The notes: generated from the letters alone by a model not told the origin. A stretch of 38,832 nt of DNA from Lentisphaerota bacterium (GCA_016873635.1 VGWJ01000028.1:1-38832), one strand, 5' to 3'. Positions 6,986 to 15,207 are shown, numbered from the stretch's first letter. A program made the numbers and translations.

Positions 6986-7831
6986 ATGGCGGTCCAGGCC
7001 GATCAATTGCCGGTAGAGGCCGAGCAGGAACTCTACGTTTTCCGGCGACGCCTCACCCTTCAGATCCAGCTGCAGGAAACGCTGCGGTTTCTGCCGGACG
7101 GCACGGAGGGCAAGGCATGTCTGTCCTTCGGGGCGGGCAATTCGCTCCTGAGTCATCATCTGCGCAGGCTGGGCGGCGAATGGCAGGCGGCACTGGGGCC
7201 GGAACAGGACCTCGGCGCGGCCAGGGCCGTCCTGGGCGACAAGGTTCACGTTCATGACGGCGGCCGGTTTCCCTTCGGCGACAAGCAGTTCGACGTGCTG
7301 GTGGTGTTCGGCGGGCTGCAGAGAGCGGCGGACGAGGAGGCCTTCATCGCGGAGTGCCACCGCGTCATGAAGCCCGACGGCCGCCTGATTCTGCACGTTG
7401 ACCACGCCAAGCCCGTTTCGCTTCTGGGGCCGCTGCAGCGCCTGCTGCGCGTCAGCCCCGAGCGGATGGGCATGGCGCGGCCCGGCTATACGGAGTCGGC
7501 GCTGTTCGCGCTGCTGAAGCACGGGTTCGACGTCTACCAGGTGCGTTCCTACGTGAGGTTCGGCGTGGGCCTGACCGATGCGGCGGTCCAGGCCGTGCTG
7601 CGCCACTCGGCGCTGGACGCCACGGGGCGCGCCGAGAGGGCGCGGCGCGTGTACGCCGTGGCCGGGTTGATCTACAAGCTTGCGTACCAGATGGATGCGT
7701 TGGCGCTGCTCACGCGCGGGCACCGCCTGGTGGCCATGGCCAAGCGGCGGGCCTGGCGGCCGCGCAAGGCGCCGGTGCTCGTGGACGGCCGGTCGATCAC
7801 GGAGGCGGTGTTGAGCCGGGCCGCGGATTGA
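6986..7831 (+). CDS. SAM-dependent class I methyltransferase
   Basis: The 281-residue protein matches the Methyltransf_11 fold. A degenerate glycine-rich motif I (CLSFGAGNS) is at about residues 45-55, an acidic strand-4 motif (FDVLVVFGGLQ) at about 100, and RVMKPDGRLILHVDH at about 128-142. These place a Rossmann domain at roughly 25-150. The C-terminal 130 residues are helical and basic, and could bind substrate. There is no diagnostic motif for the substrate. Neighbours (pyrC divergent, rpmH downstream with its own promoter) do not help. Confidence 0.75.
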   Translation: MAVQADQLPVEAEQELYVFRRRLTLQIQLQETLRFLPDGTEGKACLSFGAGNSLLSHHLRRLGGEWQAALGPEQDLGAARAVLGDKVHVHDGGRFPFGDKQFDVLVVFGGLQRAADEEAFIAECHRVMKPDGRLILHVDHAKPVSLLGPLQRLLRVSPERMGMARPGYTESALFALLKHGFDVYQVRSYVRFGVGLTDAAVQAVLRHSALDATGRAERARRVYAVAGLIYKLAYQMDALALLTRGHRLVAMAKRRAWRPRKAPVLVDGRSITEAVLSRAAD

Positions 7832-7895
7832 CAGGGGCCGGCCGGCGGCGCGGCCGCGATCGGCGCGGGCCATCACGATTAATCTTCCGCGGCGC

Positions 7896-7923
7896 TTGAC
7901 ACGCGGGACGAAACGGATAAGCT
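7896..7923 (+). promoter_or_regulatory. Promoter of the rpmH-rnpA-yidD-yidC operon
   Basis: A perfect TTGACA (7896-7901) and TAAGCT (7918-7923) are 16 bp apart, leaving a leader of about 40 nt before rpmH. This is the classic position for the ribosomal protein L34 promoter. Confidence 0.65.
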
Positions 7924-7968
7924 GCCCGCTCTTTTTTGTTGGACACGTTCCGGTTGAGAGAAGCAGGA

Positions 7969-8103
7969 ATGAAGCGCACATACCAGCCATCCAGGAAGAA
8001 GCGGCAGCGCAAGATCGGCTTTCGGGCGCGCATGGCTACCCGTGGTGGAAGAAAGGTCATTGCAAACCGCCGCCGCAAGGGACGGGCACGGCTCACGGTC
8101 TGA
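7969..8103 (+). CDS. rpmH: Large ribosomal subunit protein bL34
   Basis: This 44-residue basic protein starts [20 protein letters not shown] and contains the near-invariant L34 core ([14 protein letters not shown] and the [11 protein letters not shown] tail). It is a structural component of the 50S subunit. AGCAGGA lies just upstream of the ATG. It heads the conserved cluster rpmH-rnpA-yidD-yidC, and rnpA begins inside it in another frame. Confidence 0.97.
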   Translation: MKRTYQPSRKKRQRKIGFRARMATRGGRKVIANRRRKGRARLTV

Positions 8104-8494
8104 CGGGGCGCGCGGCGCTCGCCTGCGACTCGGCCGCCGGGATCGGCTTACCGATTCATCCACCTTTACGCGCGTCATGCGGGAGGGCCGGCGGCTGGCG
8201 GGACGCTACGCGGTCATCTGGTCGGCGCCGGGCGGAGCGCCGGGGGGCGCCCGCCTGGGCGTTGTGGCGGCGAAACGCGTGTTCCGCCGGGCGGTGGACC
8301 GTAACCGGGCCAAGCGCCTGCTGCGCGAAGCCTTCCGCCTGAACCGGAACGCGTTGCGCCGCGACGTGGACGTCGTGCTGCTGGCGCGCGCGGCGATTCT
8401 GGAGGCCGGGCGGGCGGCGGTGGAGCGCGATCTTCTCGCTCTGGCGGCGCGCGCGCGGCTGCTGGCGGACGGGAAGGAACCGGAGCTTCGGTGA
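8042..8494 (+). CDS. rnpA: Ribonuclease P protein component
   Basis: RnpA is the protein cofactor of RNase P in tRNA 5'-end maturation. The conserved domain runs from about residue 30 ([20 protein letters not shown]) to the end, with the signature [13 protein letters not shown] (RNR motif) at about 89-101. No ATG exists near the domain start. The only in-frame start codons upstream are GTG 8042, GTG 8045 and TTG 8060, all within rpmH in the +1 frame. The start therefore overlaps rpmH by about 44-62 bp and adds an N-terminal extension of about 23-29 residues. The exact start is uncertain. The stop overlaps yidD. Confidence 0.9.
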   Translation: MVEERSLQTAAARDGHGSRSDGARGARLRLGRRDRLTDSSTFTRVMREGRRLAGRYAVIWSAPGGAPGGARLGVVAAKRVFRRAVDRNRAKRLLREAFRLNRNALRRDVDVVLLARAAILEAGRAAVERDLLALAARARLLADGKEPELR

Positions 8495-8727
8495 TGGTGC
8501 GACTGCTGACATTCGCGATCCGCGTCTACCAGGCGGTTCTCTCCCCCTGGCTCGGGCCCTGCTGCCGGTTCAGCCCGTCCTGTTCCGACTACTGCGTTCA
8601 AGCCCTGCGCGGGCACGGACTGCTGCATGGAATCCGGCTGGGCCTCCTGCGGATCGGCCGCTGCCATCCCTTCCATCCCGGAGGCTTCGACCCCGTTCCC
8701 GCGCGGGCGACAAGGGACGCGTCATGA
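8491..8727 (+). CDS. yidD: Membrane protein insertion efficiency factor YidD
   Basis: The 78-residue protein carries the YidD hallmark: an amphipathic N-terminus (RLLTFAIRVYQAVLSPWLGP) followed by CCRFSPSCSDYC and a late GRCHPFHPGGFDPVP. YidD helps YidC-dependent insertion at the inner membrane. The GTG at 8491 overlaps the rnpA stop (GTGA), and an ATG follows at 8494; either could be used. The stop overlaps the yidC ATG (ATGA). Confidence 0.95.
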   Translation: MMVRLLTFAIRVYQAVLSPWLGPCCRFSPSCSDYCVQALRGHGLLHGIRLGLLRIGRCHPFHPGGFDPVPARATRDAS

Positions 8728-10505
8728 ACAGGAAGGAAATCGCAATCGTCGTCGCGCTCTTCCTGGCGCTGCTGGGATGGATGATGCTTCAACGCCCGCC
8801 GCCCGGCGCGGGCCGCGTCCCGCAAGCGGAAGGCGCGCAACCGGCCGTCACCTCCGGCGTTCCGGCCGCGGCCGCCGCCGAACGGCCGGCCCCCGAGCTG
8901 ACGGCGGCCGCGGAACCCGCGGCGGAGGAAGAGCCGGCGGCCGCCGCCGTCGAGCCGGTCCCGCAGCCGGAGGAGCGCCTGGCGCCGGAGCGGATCGTGA
9001 CCATCACCAACGGCGTGGCGGCGTTCAGCGTGACGTCCTGGGGCGGGGCCGTCGCTGCGGCGGAGATGCGCGAGTATCGGCGGACCGTCGATCCGGAAAG
9101 CGGACCCGTGCTCCTGGATTTCACGGATGCGCCGGCCTTCGCGCTCTCGGGCATCCCGGGGCTCGGCGCCAACGCCGATTTCGAGGTGGCGCTCGCCGAC
9201 GGCGGGCGCGCGGCGCTGGTCAGCCGCGCGACGGCGGGCGGGTTGCGGTTCGAGCGGCGCATTGCGCTGGAGGAAGGCTACCGCCTGCGCATCACGGATA
9301 CGTTCCGCAACGAAGGCGGGACGCCCCTGCGCCTGCCGGCCCACGGGCTGGATCTGGGCGCCATGACGCTTACCGAGTCCAGGGCGCAGACGCGCGGCAT
9401 GGCGTACCTGGGCGCCGATACGCTCGCCGAACACGGCGGCAAGGGCGTGAAGTACTGGGGCAAGGAACTGCCGGCCATGCTGGGACAGCGCCGTTCCGCG
9501 TTCTCGTGCGCCGCGCCGGACATGAGCGAAGTTCTGCCGTCGGCCGTGCGCCGGAGCGACGAGCCGATTGCGTGGGCCGCCGTGAAGAACAAGTTCTTCG
9601 TGCAGATCGCGGCGCCGGAAGAACCCGCCGCGGGCTGCGAGGTCGCGGCGCGCCGCAACATGGCCGTCGCGCGCAGGCTGGAGGTCGGATCGGTGTCGGC
9701 GCGGCTGCTCTTCGCGGAGAAGACGCTGGAGGCCGGCGAAAGCGTGTCGCGAACGTCGGACTGCTACCTGGGTCCGAAGAAGTACGACCTGCTCCGCGCG
9801 CTGGGAAACCACCGGGACGACGTCATGGAGTTCGGCTTCTTCCGGGTCATATGCAAACCGCTGCTGTGGACGCTGAACGCCATCTACCGCCTGATTCCCA
9901 ACTACGGCGTGGCCATCATTCTGCTCACGGCCCTGGTGCGCGTGCTCTTCTGGCCGATCACGCACAAGAGCACCGAGAGCATGAAACGCATGCAGGAGCT
10001 GCAGCCGCAGGTGAGCGCCCTGCGCGCCAGGTTCAAGGACAAGCCGCAGAAGATGAACCAGGAAGTCATGGCGCTGTACCGCGCGCACAAGGTCAACCCC
10101 ATGTCGGGCTGCCTGCCGGTGCTGGTGCAGATTCCCGTGTTCATCGCGCTGTTCACCGTGCTGCGCAGCGCCGTTGAGCTGCGCTTCGCGCCCTTCCTGT
10201 GGATCAAGGACCTCAGCGAGCCGGAGGGCCTGCTGGAAGGCATGATACCGATTGTGGGCGCGCTCAATATCCTGCCCCTGTTCATGACCGCCACGACGGT
10301 CTGGCAGCAGCACCTGACGCCCACCGGCGGCGATCCCCAGCAGCAGAAGATGATGATGATGATGCCGGTGGTGATGCTCTTCGTGTTCTACAGCATGCCT
10401 TCGGCGCTGGTGCTGTACTGGTCCACGAGCCAGTGCCTGGCCATCGCGCAGCTTCTGATCCAGCGCCGGCGCCGGGCCATGGCGGCCGCCCGGGCGAAAG
10501 GATAG
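8724..10505 (+). CDS. yidC: Membrane protein insertase YidC/Oxa1
   Basis: The 593-residue protein has the full Gram-negative layout. There is an N-terminal transmembrane helix (about 5-22), an Ala/Pro/Glu-rich linker (about 25-85), a large periplasmic beta-sandwich domain (about 90-340), and the conserved five-helix insertase core (about 375-580). The core carries NYGVAIILLTALVRVLFWPI, the cytoplasmic charged loop ending LYRAHKVNPMSGCLPVLVQI, and the late PSALVLYWSTSQ helix. It inserts and folds inner-membrane proteins with or without SecYEG. The start overlaps yidD. It ends 10 bp before the convergent gpsA stop, with no clear terminator between. Confidence 0.96.
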   Translation: MNRKEIAIVVALFLALLGWMMLQRPPPGAGRVPQAEGAQPAVTSGVPAAAAAERPAPELTAAAEPAAEEEPAAAAVEPVPQPEERLAPERIVTITNGVAAFSVTSWGGAVAAAEMREYRRTVDPESGPVLLDFTDAPAFALSGIPGLGANADFEVALADGGRAALVSRATAGGLRFERRIALEEGYRLRITDTFRNEGGTPLRLPAHGLDLGAMTLTESRAQTRGMAYLGADTLAEHGGKGVKYWGKELPAMLGQRRSAFSCAAPDMSEVLPSAVRRSDEPIAWAAVKNKFFVQIAAPEEPAAGCEVAARRNMAVARRLEVGSVSARLLFAEKTLEAGESVSRTSDCYLGPKKYDLLRALGNHRDDVMEFGFFRVICKPLLWTLNAIYRLIPNYGVAIILLTALVRVLFWPITHKSTESMKRMQELQPQVSALRARFKDKPQKMNQEVMALYRAHKVNPMSGCLPVLVQIPVFIALFTVLRSAVELRFAPFLWIKDLSEPEGLLEGMIPIVGALNILPLFMTATTVWQQHLTPTGGDPQQQKMMMMMPVVMLFVFYSMPSALVLYWSTSQCLAIAQLLIQRRRRAMAAARAKG

Positions 10506-10515
10506 GGGCTAACGC

Positions 10516-11523
10516 CTAGTCCTCCGGCCTCACGTCGCGTGACATCAGCGCGGCGACCGCGTCGCGCGGCCGCTTGCCCTCGTGCACGACCGCGCAGACC
10601 TCGTCGGTGATCGGCACGGCGACGCCGTGCGATCGGGCAAGCTCGCTGGCGCTGAGGCAGTTCCACACGCCTTCCACGGCCTGTTTCATGTCGGCCATGA
10701 TCGCATCCGGCGTCTCGCCCCGCCCGATGCGCTCGCCCACGCCCCGGTTCCGGCTGAGCCGGCTGGTGCAGGTCACGATCAGGTCGCCCGCGCCGCTCAG
10801 TCCGGCGAATGTCGCGCGCTGCGCGCCGAGGGCGCAGCCGAGGCGCGTGATCTCGGCCAGGCCGCGGGTTATCAGCGCGGCGCGCGTGTTGTCGCCGAAG
10901 CCGAGGCCGTCGCTGATGCCCACCGCCACGGCCACCACGTTCTTGAGGGCGCCGCCGAGTTCGACGCCCACGGTGTCATCGCTGGTGTAGACGCGGAAGC
11001 TGTCGCCGGAGAAGAGCGACTGCAGGCGCGCGGCGAACGCCTGGTCCCGGGCGGCCACCACCACGGCCGTCGGGATGCGGCGGGCCACCTCCTCGGCGTG
11101 GCTGGGCCCGGACAGCGCGGCCGCGGGGCGCCCCAGGATGTCCGCGGCGACTTCCGTCATGCGCCGGTGCGTGCCGCGCTCCAGCCCCTTGGCGACGCTG
11201 ACGAGGCGGCAGTCGCCGGGCAGCAGCCCGGCGAAGGAGCGGCATACTTCGCTGAAGTGCTTGGTCGGCACGGCCAGGACTGCCAGGCCCGCCCCGGCGA
11301 CGGCCCGCTCGCGGTCCGCGGTCCATTCGATCCCGGGCGGCAGCTTCACGCCCGGCAGGAAAAGCCGGTTCTCGCCCTCGGCGCGGATGCGCGCGATGTT
11401 GTCGGGAAAGCATCCCCACACGGAGACGCGGCATCCCCTTTCGGCCAGGAGCGCGGCCAGCGCCGTGCCCCAGCCGCCGTCGCCGATGACCGCCACGCGC
11501 TCCGCGCCGCTATCCGCGCTCAA
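10516..11523 (-). CDS. gpsA: Glycerol-3-phosphate dehydrogenase [NAD(P)+]
   Basis: The 335-residue enzyme reduces dihydroxyacetone phosphate to sn-glycerol-3-phosphate for phospholipid synthesis. The NAD(P)-binding motif is AVIGDGGWGTALA (about residues 11-23). Other family motifs follow: VAKGLERGT, ALSGPSHAEEVA, the catalytic-lysine block GGALKNVVAVAVGISDGLGFG, and the ATFAGLSGAGDLIVTC motif. The TTG start at 11523 overlaps the plsY stop (TTGA) and has AAGGAG 7 bp upstream, so coupling to plsY is likely. PlsY uses glycerol-3-phosphate, the GpsA product, so the pairing makes metabolic sense. Confidence 0.95.
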   Translation of the reverse strand: MSADSGAERVAVIGDGGWGTALAALLAERGCRVSVWGCFPDNIARIRAEGENRLFLPGVKLPPGIEWTADRERAVAGAGLAVLAVPTKHFSEVCRSFAGLLPGDCRLVSVAKGLERGTHRRMTEVAADILGRPAAALSGPSHAEEVARRIPTAVVVAARDQAFAARLQSLFSGDSFRVYTSDDTVGVELGGALKNVVAVAVGISDGLGFGDNTRAALITRGLAEITRLGCALGAQRATFAGLSGAGDLIVTCTSRLSRNRGVGERIGRGETPDAIMADMKQAVEGVWNCLSASELARSHGVAVPITDEVCAVVHEGKRPRDAVAALMSRDVRPED

Positions 11524-12155
11524 CCTGCCGCTCCTTCCCCGCGCGCCTTCTTTCCCATTCGCCGCTCCGTGCCTTTCAGCAGGCGCCGGATATTGCCCCG
11601 GTGCCGCCACACGGCCGCCAGGCCCAGCGCCGTAAGGGCCGCGGGCAGAATCCATCCCCGCTCGCGAAAGTAGAGAAGCCATCCGGCGGCGGACAGGGCC
11701 AGCGCGCCGCCGATGGATCCGACGGAGACGTAGCGCGTGGCGGCGAAGAGGACGAGCCATACCAGCGCCATCACGCCCAGCGCGGCCGGCGCGATGCCCA
11801 GCAGCGCGCCCATGGTCGTGGCCACGCCCTTGCCGCCCTTGAAACGCAGGTAGACCGGCCAGTTGTGCCCGGCCACCGCCAGGCACGCGCACAGCACGCC
11901 CAGCGCCGTGGTGTCGCCGGCGCCGCGCGCCGCGGCCAGCATCGGGAAACCGCAGGCCGGAATGAAGCCCTTGGCGGCGTCGGCCAGTAAGGTCACCAGG
12001 CCCGCCGTGCGCCCGGCCGTGCGCCAGACGTTGGTGGCGCCCACGTTGCCGCTGCCGGCGAGGCGGACGTCCATCCCGCGCGCCCGCCCGACAAGGTAGC
12101 CGAAGGGAACGGCGCCGAGCAGGTATGAAGCGGCGCACAAGAGAAGCGTCGTCAT
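11520..12155 (-). CDS. plsY: Acyl-phosphate:glycerol-3-phosphate acyltransferase PlsY
   Basis: The 211-residue multi-pass membrane enzyme makes lysophosphatidic acid from acyl-phosphate and glycerol-3-phosphate. The three conserved cytoplasmic motifs are visible: SGNVGATNVWRTAG (about 35-48), RFKGGKGVATTMG (about 103-116), and a weaker third loop near the C-terminal helices. Several hydrophobic helices alternate with these. The C-terminus is extended by a basic tail (RRMGKKARGEG). The ATG lies 1 bp after the stop of the GcvH-like gene, and the stop overlaps gpsA. Confidence 0.95.
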   Translation of the reverse strand: MTTLLLCAASYLLGAVPFGYLVGRARGMDVRLAGSGNVGATNVWRTAGRTAGLVTLLADAAKGFIPACGFPMLAAARGAGDTTALGVLCACLAVAGHNWPVYLRFKGGKGVATTMGALLGIAPAALGVMALVWLVLFAATRYVSVGSIGGALALSAAGWLLYFRERGWILPAALTALGLAAVWRHRGNIRRLLKGTERRMGKKARGEGAAG

Positions 12156-12156
12156 G

Positions 12157-12552
12157 CTACTCGTCTTCTTCTTCCGGCAGCGCCTCCTCGTACTCGTCGA
12201 CGTGCAGGAGGTCTTCCAGTCCGTCCATGCTGTCGGGCTTCATCTCCGCGAGCCAGCCTTCGCCGTACGGATCCTGGTTGAGCAGCTCGGGATGGCTCAG
12301 CAGCCGGGTGTTGATGGCCGTGATAAAGCCGGACAACGGCGCGCGGATCTCGCGCGTCGAGGCGTCGCCCTCCACCGCGCCGATCTCCTCGTTGAACTCG
12401 TAGTGATGATCGCCCGGTTCGGGCAGCTCAACGCTGAGCGCGTCGCCGAAATTCGCCTGGGCGTAGTCCGAGAATCCGATCACGAGTTTGCGGCCTTCGA
12501 CGCGGACCCACTCGTGTCCGGGGGTGAAAAGGTAGTTTGAAAGGTCCTCCAT
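12157..12552 (-). CDS. gcvH: GcvH-like protein lacking the lipoyl-lysine
   Basis: The 131-residue protein aligns over its whole length with glycine cleavage H protein: FTPGHEWVRVEG near the N-terminus, GFSDYAQANFGDALSVELP, and the hammerhead core with APLSGFITAINTRL and LLNQDPYGEGWLAEM. In ordinary GcvH the lipoylated Lys sits in V-E-S-V-K-A. Here the segment reads VEGDASTREI (residues 60-69), with Ala at position 64. The C-terminal 20 residues are strongly acidic. It therefore cannot carry lipoate at the usual site, and glycine cleavage function is doubtful. It lies in an operon with plsY and gpsA, with no other gcv gene visible. GAGG lies 5 bp before the ATG at 12552. Confidence 0.85.
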   Translation of the reverse strand: MEDLSNYLFTPGHEWVRVEGRKLVIGFSDYAQANFGDALSVELPEPGDHHYEFNEEIGAVEGDASTREIRAPLSGFITAINTRLLSHPELLNQDPYGEGWLAEMKPDSMDGLEDLLHVDEYEEALPEEEDE

Positions 12553-12665
12553 ATCCGCCTCGCTTCGTCGTGAGCTGTCCGGCGCCGGGCTCATCCCCGG
12601 CCGCCGGCCCCTACTCACAACAAAAATTGGGAATACGTCAAGCGCGGATTCGGCGATTTTTTCTG

Positions 12666-13508
12666 TCAGTGCTTCCGGTCCACGGCGAAGCGCGCGATGC
12701 CGCGCAGGGCTTCGGTCCTTTCGGGCGGCAGGATGCTCAGGGCGGCCACGGCTTCGTCGATCAGGCGGTTTGCCATGCGCGCGGCCTCCTCGACGCCGTA
12801 GACGGCGAGGTGCGGGCTGAGCTCGGCGCGCGCGGCGCCGGGCGCGGGCGCGGCGTCGAGCAGGTCGTCGGCGATCTGGAACGCCGTTCCCAGGCGGCCG
12901 GCGTAGACGGTGAGCGCGTCCAGCGACGCGTGCGACGCGCCTCCGGCCAGGGCGCCCATGCGCACGGCGGCGCGGAAGAGGACGCCGGTCTTGCGTTCGT
13001 GTACGAAGTCTACGGCGTCGCGGGACGGCGCCTTCCCGCCCCGCGCGATGTCGGCGACCTGTCCGCCCACGACGCCCAGGCTGCCGGCGGCCCTGGCCAG
13101 CTCGAGCACGGCGTACGGGTGCAACCGCGCGGCCGTTTCGAAGGCCAGGGCCTGCAAGGCGTCGCCGGCCAGCACGGCGTTGGCCTCGCCGAAAACCACG
13201 TGACAGGTGGGCTTGCCGCGGCGCAGGTCGTCGTCGTCCATGCAGGGCAGGTCGTCGTGGATCAGGGTATAAGTGTGCAGCAGCTCGACGGCGAGCGCCG
13301 GGAGAACCGCGCACGCGGGGGATGCGCCGGCGGCTTCGGCGGCGGCCAGGCACAGGATGGGCCGCAGGCGCTTGCCGCCGGAGAACACGCTGTAGCGCAT
13401 GGCTTCGTGCAGAACGCGCGGGGGCGTGTCGGCGGACGGCATGGCCGCGTCGAGCTCGCGGTCAATCCACGCCGCGCGTTCTCTGAGGTAGTCCTGCAAG
13501 TCGGGCAT
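12666..13508 (-). CDS. ispA: Short-chain polyprenyl (farnesyl/geranylgeranyl) diphosphate synthase
   Basis: The 280-residue trans-isoprenyl diphosphate synthase condenses isopentenyl diphosphate with allylic diphosphates. Visible motifs are GGKRLRP (about 44-50), the first aspartate-rich motif HDDLPCMDDDDLRRG (about 84-98), GDALQALAFE, GQVADI, and the second aspartate-rich motif FQIADDLLD. The loop after the second motif is about 10 residues shorter than in E. coli IspA. It lacks the usual GK-x-x-G-x-D...K-x-T stretch, including a pyrophosphate-contacting lysine. It is 113 bp upstream of the gcvH-like gene on the same strand. Chain length cannot be deduced with certainty. Confidence 0.88.
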   Translation of the reverse strand: MPDLQDYLRERAAWIDRELDAAMPSADTPPRVLHEAMRYSVFSGGKRLRPILCLAAAEAAGASPACAVLPALAVELLHTYTLIHDDLPCMDDDDLRRGKPTCHVVFGEANAVLAGDALQALAFETAARLHPYAVLELARAAGSLGVVGGQVADIARGGKAPSRDAVDFVHERKTGVLFRAAVRMGALAGGASHASLDALTVYAGRLGTAFQIADDLLDAAPAPGAARAELSPHLAVYGVEEAARMANRLIDEAVAALSILPPERTEALRGIARFAVDRKH

Positions 13509-13568
13509 GGAACGACGACTCCCGCCGCAAACGCGACCCGATGAACAGCCCCGATGAGCCGGGGGCGG

Positions 13569-14021
13569 TCAGTCCGCCCGCTCGGCCACGAATACCGTGC
13601 TGACCTGGGGATCGAGCAGGGAAGCCGACCAGGCCGGGCGCTTCGGCAACAGCTGCGAGCGGTACATTACCCCGCCGTCGATCCGGTAATAGCCGCGGTA
13701 GGTTTCGCCGATGACCCAGGCGGTCGTGTCCGATGCGGCGACCTTGAGATCGATGGTGCCGGCATCATCCCCTTCGCCGACGGTGTAGGTCCCCGAGAAC
13801 TTCGCCGGCGCCGACGGGATCGCGCCGCGGAACTGCCCGTCGCCGAACGACCATGTGATGTAGACGTTGCCGCGCGTGCCCGCGTACCACCAGTAACCGC
13901 CCCAGTCGCCCTCAATACCCCTGAACGCTTCGCATCCGCCAAAGACGAAGACCAGCGCCAGCGCAATGCCCGACAAGATCCGTATCCTTCCAACGGTCGC
14001 CAACGGGGACGCTACCGACAT
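13569..14021 (-). CDS. Lipocalin-like lipoprotein, unknown function
   Basis: The 150-residue lipoprotein has a hydrophobic signal ending in VFGGC with the predicted lipidated Cys at residue 30. The mature part is rich in aromatic residues and glycine with a strand-turn pattern (GDWGGYWWYAG, then FSGTYTVGEG and YYRIDGG), which suggests a small beta-barrel resembling lipocalin-like domains. AGAGGAG lies upstream of the ATG at 14021. An earlier overlapping ATG reads into a stop after four codons. It diverges from two related-looking lipoprotein genes, so the three may serve the same envelope process. Confidence 0.6.
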   Translation of the reverse strand: MSVASPLATVGRIRILSGIALALVFVFGGCEAFRGIEGDWGGYWWYAGTRGNVYITWSFGDGQFRGAIPSAPAKFSGTYTVGEGDDAGTIDLKVAASDTTAWVIGETYRGYYRIDGGVMYRSQLLPKRPAWSASLLDPQVSTVFVAERAD

Positions 14022-14337
14022 GGCATGTACTCCTCTTTAGCGCGTGACGGCGGAACAGCGTGCCCCGGCCGGCAGCGGCATCCGCCCGCCCTCACCTTGT
14101 CCGGAACAGCACCTTGTTCCCGGGAACCATGCCAGAGTACGTATCTTAACGCAATGTTCATTTGTGTGCACAGCGGAAGTTTTTTTCTCATCCGTGACAG
14201 GACGCAAGAAGGGCAGGAACGCGGCACAGGAGTGAATCGTCTCATTTCAATTCCTTCGCTTGCATTGGAACGGAATCTGCTATGCTTCCTTCGAAGCAGT
14301 CATGGATACGGACTTCGGAAAACAGGGAGCATAGCGC
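14022..14337. other. Divergent intergenic region with a 12-bp palindrome
   Basis: This 316-bp region separates two divergent lipoprotein genes. It contains the perfect palindrome GTTCCCGGGAAC (14116-14127), a TGTGCACA palindrome near 14165, and a TATGCT promoter facing right (14281-14286). The 12-bp palindrome is a candidate operator for a dimeric regulator of both directions, which is inference only. No gene is supportable inside it. Confidence 0.4.
14260..14286 (+). promoter_or_regulatory. Putative extended -10 promoter of lipoprotein gene
   Basis: TATGCT (14281-14286) is preceded by TGC, giving an extended -10 element. A TTGCAT box at 14260-14265 is 15 bp upstream, shorter than ideal. The ATG at 14338 follows with AGGGAG in the leader. 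Confidence 0.45.
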
Positions 14338-15201
14338 ATGAGCGAGAACGGTACCCAATTCGGGCGGGCGACGGCGGCGATTGCGGTGGCGATCGGGCTT
14401 CTGGCGGCGGGATGCGAGATGGATGATCCCACGAAGGCCCTGGCCGGCGGCGATCTGATCGGCACATGGGGTATGCAGGAGAGCGCGGTGAAAGCGGCCG
14501 GCGCCCCGTTCTGGACTTCGATCCGATACGGCGAGCGGCGGGCCGCCGCGCAGGGCATGTTCGGGCGTATCGCTTTTTTCGAGGACAACACCTGCTACGG
14601 CGAGCTGATCACGGACGGACGCCCGCAGAACTTCGACGGGACATGGACGGTCGCCGGGACGGAACTGATCGTGAATTGCGGCGGCACCGTCGTTGCCGGC
14701 GAGTACGGCGTTGAGAACGATCGGCTCGTGTTCACGACCACGCGCGCGGACGGAGACGTGGATGTTGACGTGACGTTTATCATGAAACGGGCTCCCGCGC
14801 TGGAGCGTCCGCCGGCGCCGGACGCGTGGGACGGTGATGGGAATGGCGACGGGGACGTGGATGGAGGCAGCCGCGACTCCGGAGGATCGAGCGGCGCAGG
14901 GGGCAGCAACACCTTCCTGTGGAAGCCGGAGTCCGAGAACGACGGCAACGCGGTGACGCTGTTCCCGGCCAAGTACCGTTTGAACGACATTGCGGAAGTC
15001 TACATCAAGGGCGGCGATCGCGACGGCGACAAGCCGCGCAGCATCTACTGGCCCGACGGCCGCAACGGCAACCGCGTTCACGCCCGCTGGAGCGCCGAGG
15101 GCGAGGATTTCGGCGAGGATTTCGACGTGGTCCTGGTCCTGGATTCCGGAGATACGGTCTCCTGGACGATCGACGACGGCGCCGAACGCCGGGAACAATA
15201 G
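14338..15201 (+). CDS. Two-domain lipoprotein with acidic linker (paralogue 1)
   Basis: The 287-residue lipoprotein has a signal ending in LLAAGC (Cys 26). The N-terminal domain (about 38-155) has a lipocalin-like pattern beginning LIGTWGMQES and including FDGTWTVAGTELIV. A linker of about 35 residues is rich in Asp, Gly and Ser. The C-terminal domain (about 190-287) starts FLWKPESE and contains LFPAKYRL and RSIYWPDGRNGNRVHARW, and I do not recognise it. The same two-domain architecture recurs in the next gene, so this is a tandem duplication. AGGGAG precedes the ATG. The function is unknown; extracellular or periplasmic ligand binding is a guess. Confidence 0.75.
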   Translation: MSENGTQFGRATAAIAVAIGLLAAGCEMDDPTKALAGGDLIGTWGMQESAVKAAGAPFWTSIRYGERRAAAQGMFGRIAFFEDNTCYGELITDGRPQNFDGTWTVAGTELIVNCGGTVVAGEYGVENDRLVFTTTRADGDVDVDVTFIMKRAPALERPPAPDAWDGDGNGDGDVDGGSRDSGGSSGAGGSNTFLWKPESENDGNAVTLFPAKYRLNDIAEVYIKGGDRDGDKPRSIYWPDGRNGNRVHARWSAEGEDFGEDFDVVLVLDSGDTVSWTIDDGAERREQ

Positions 15202-15207
15202 CCCGCT

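Noticed and set aside
12601..12641. Promoter of the gcvH-like gene (TTGACG at 12641-12636 on the minus strand)
   Set aside because: No acceptable -10 box occurs at 16-18 bp, so I did not list it.
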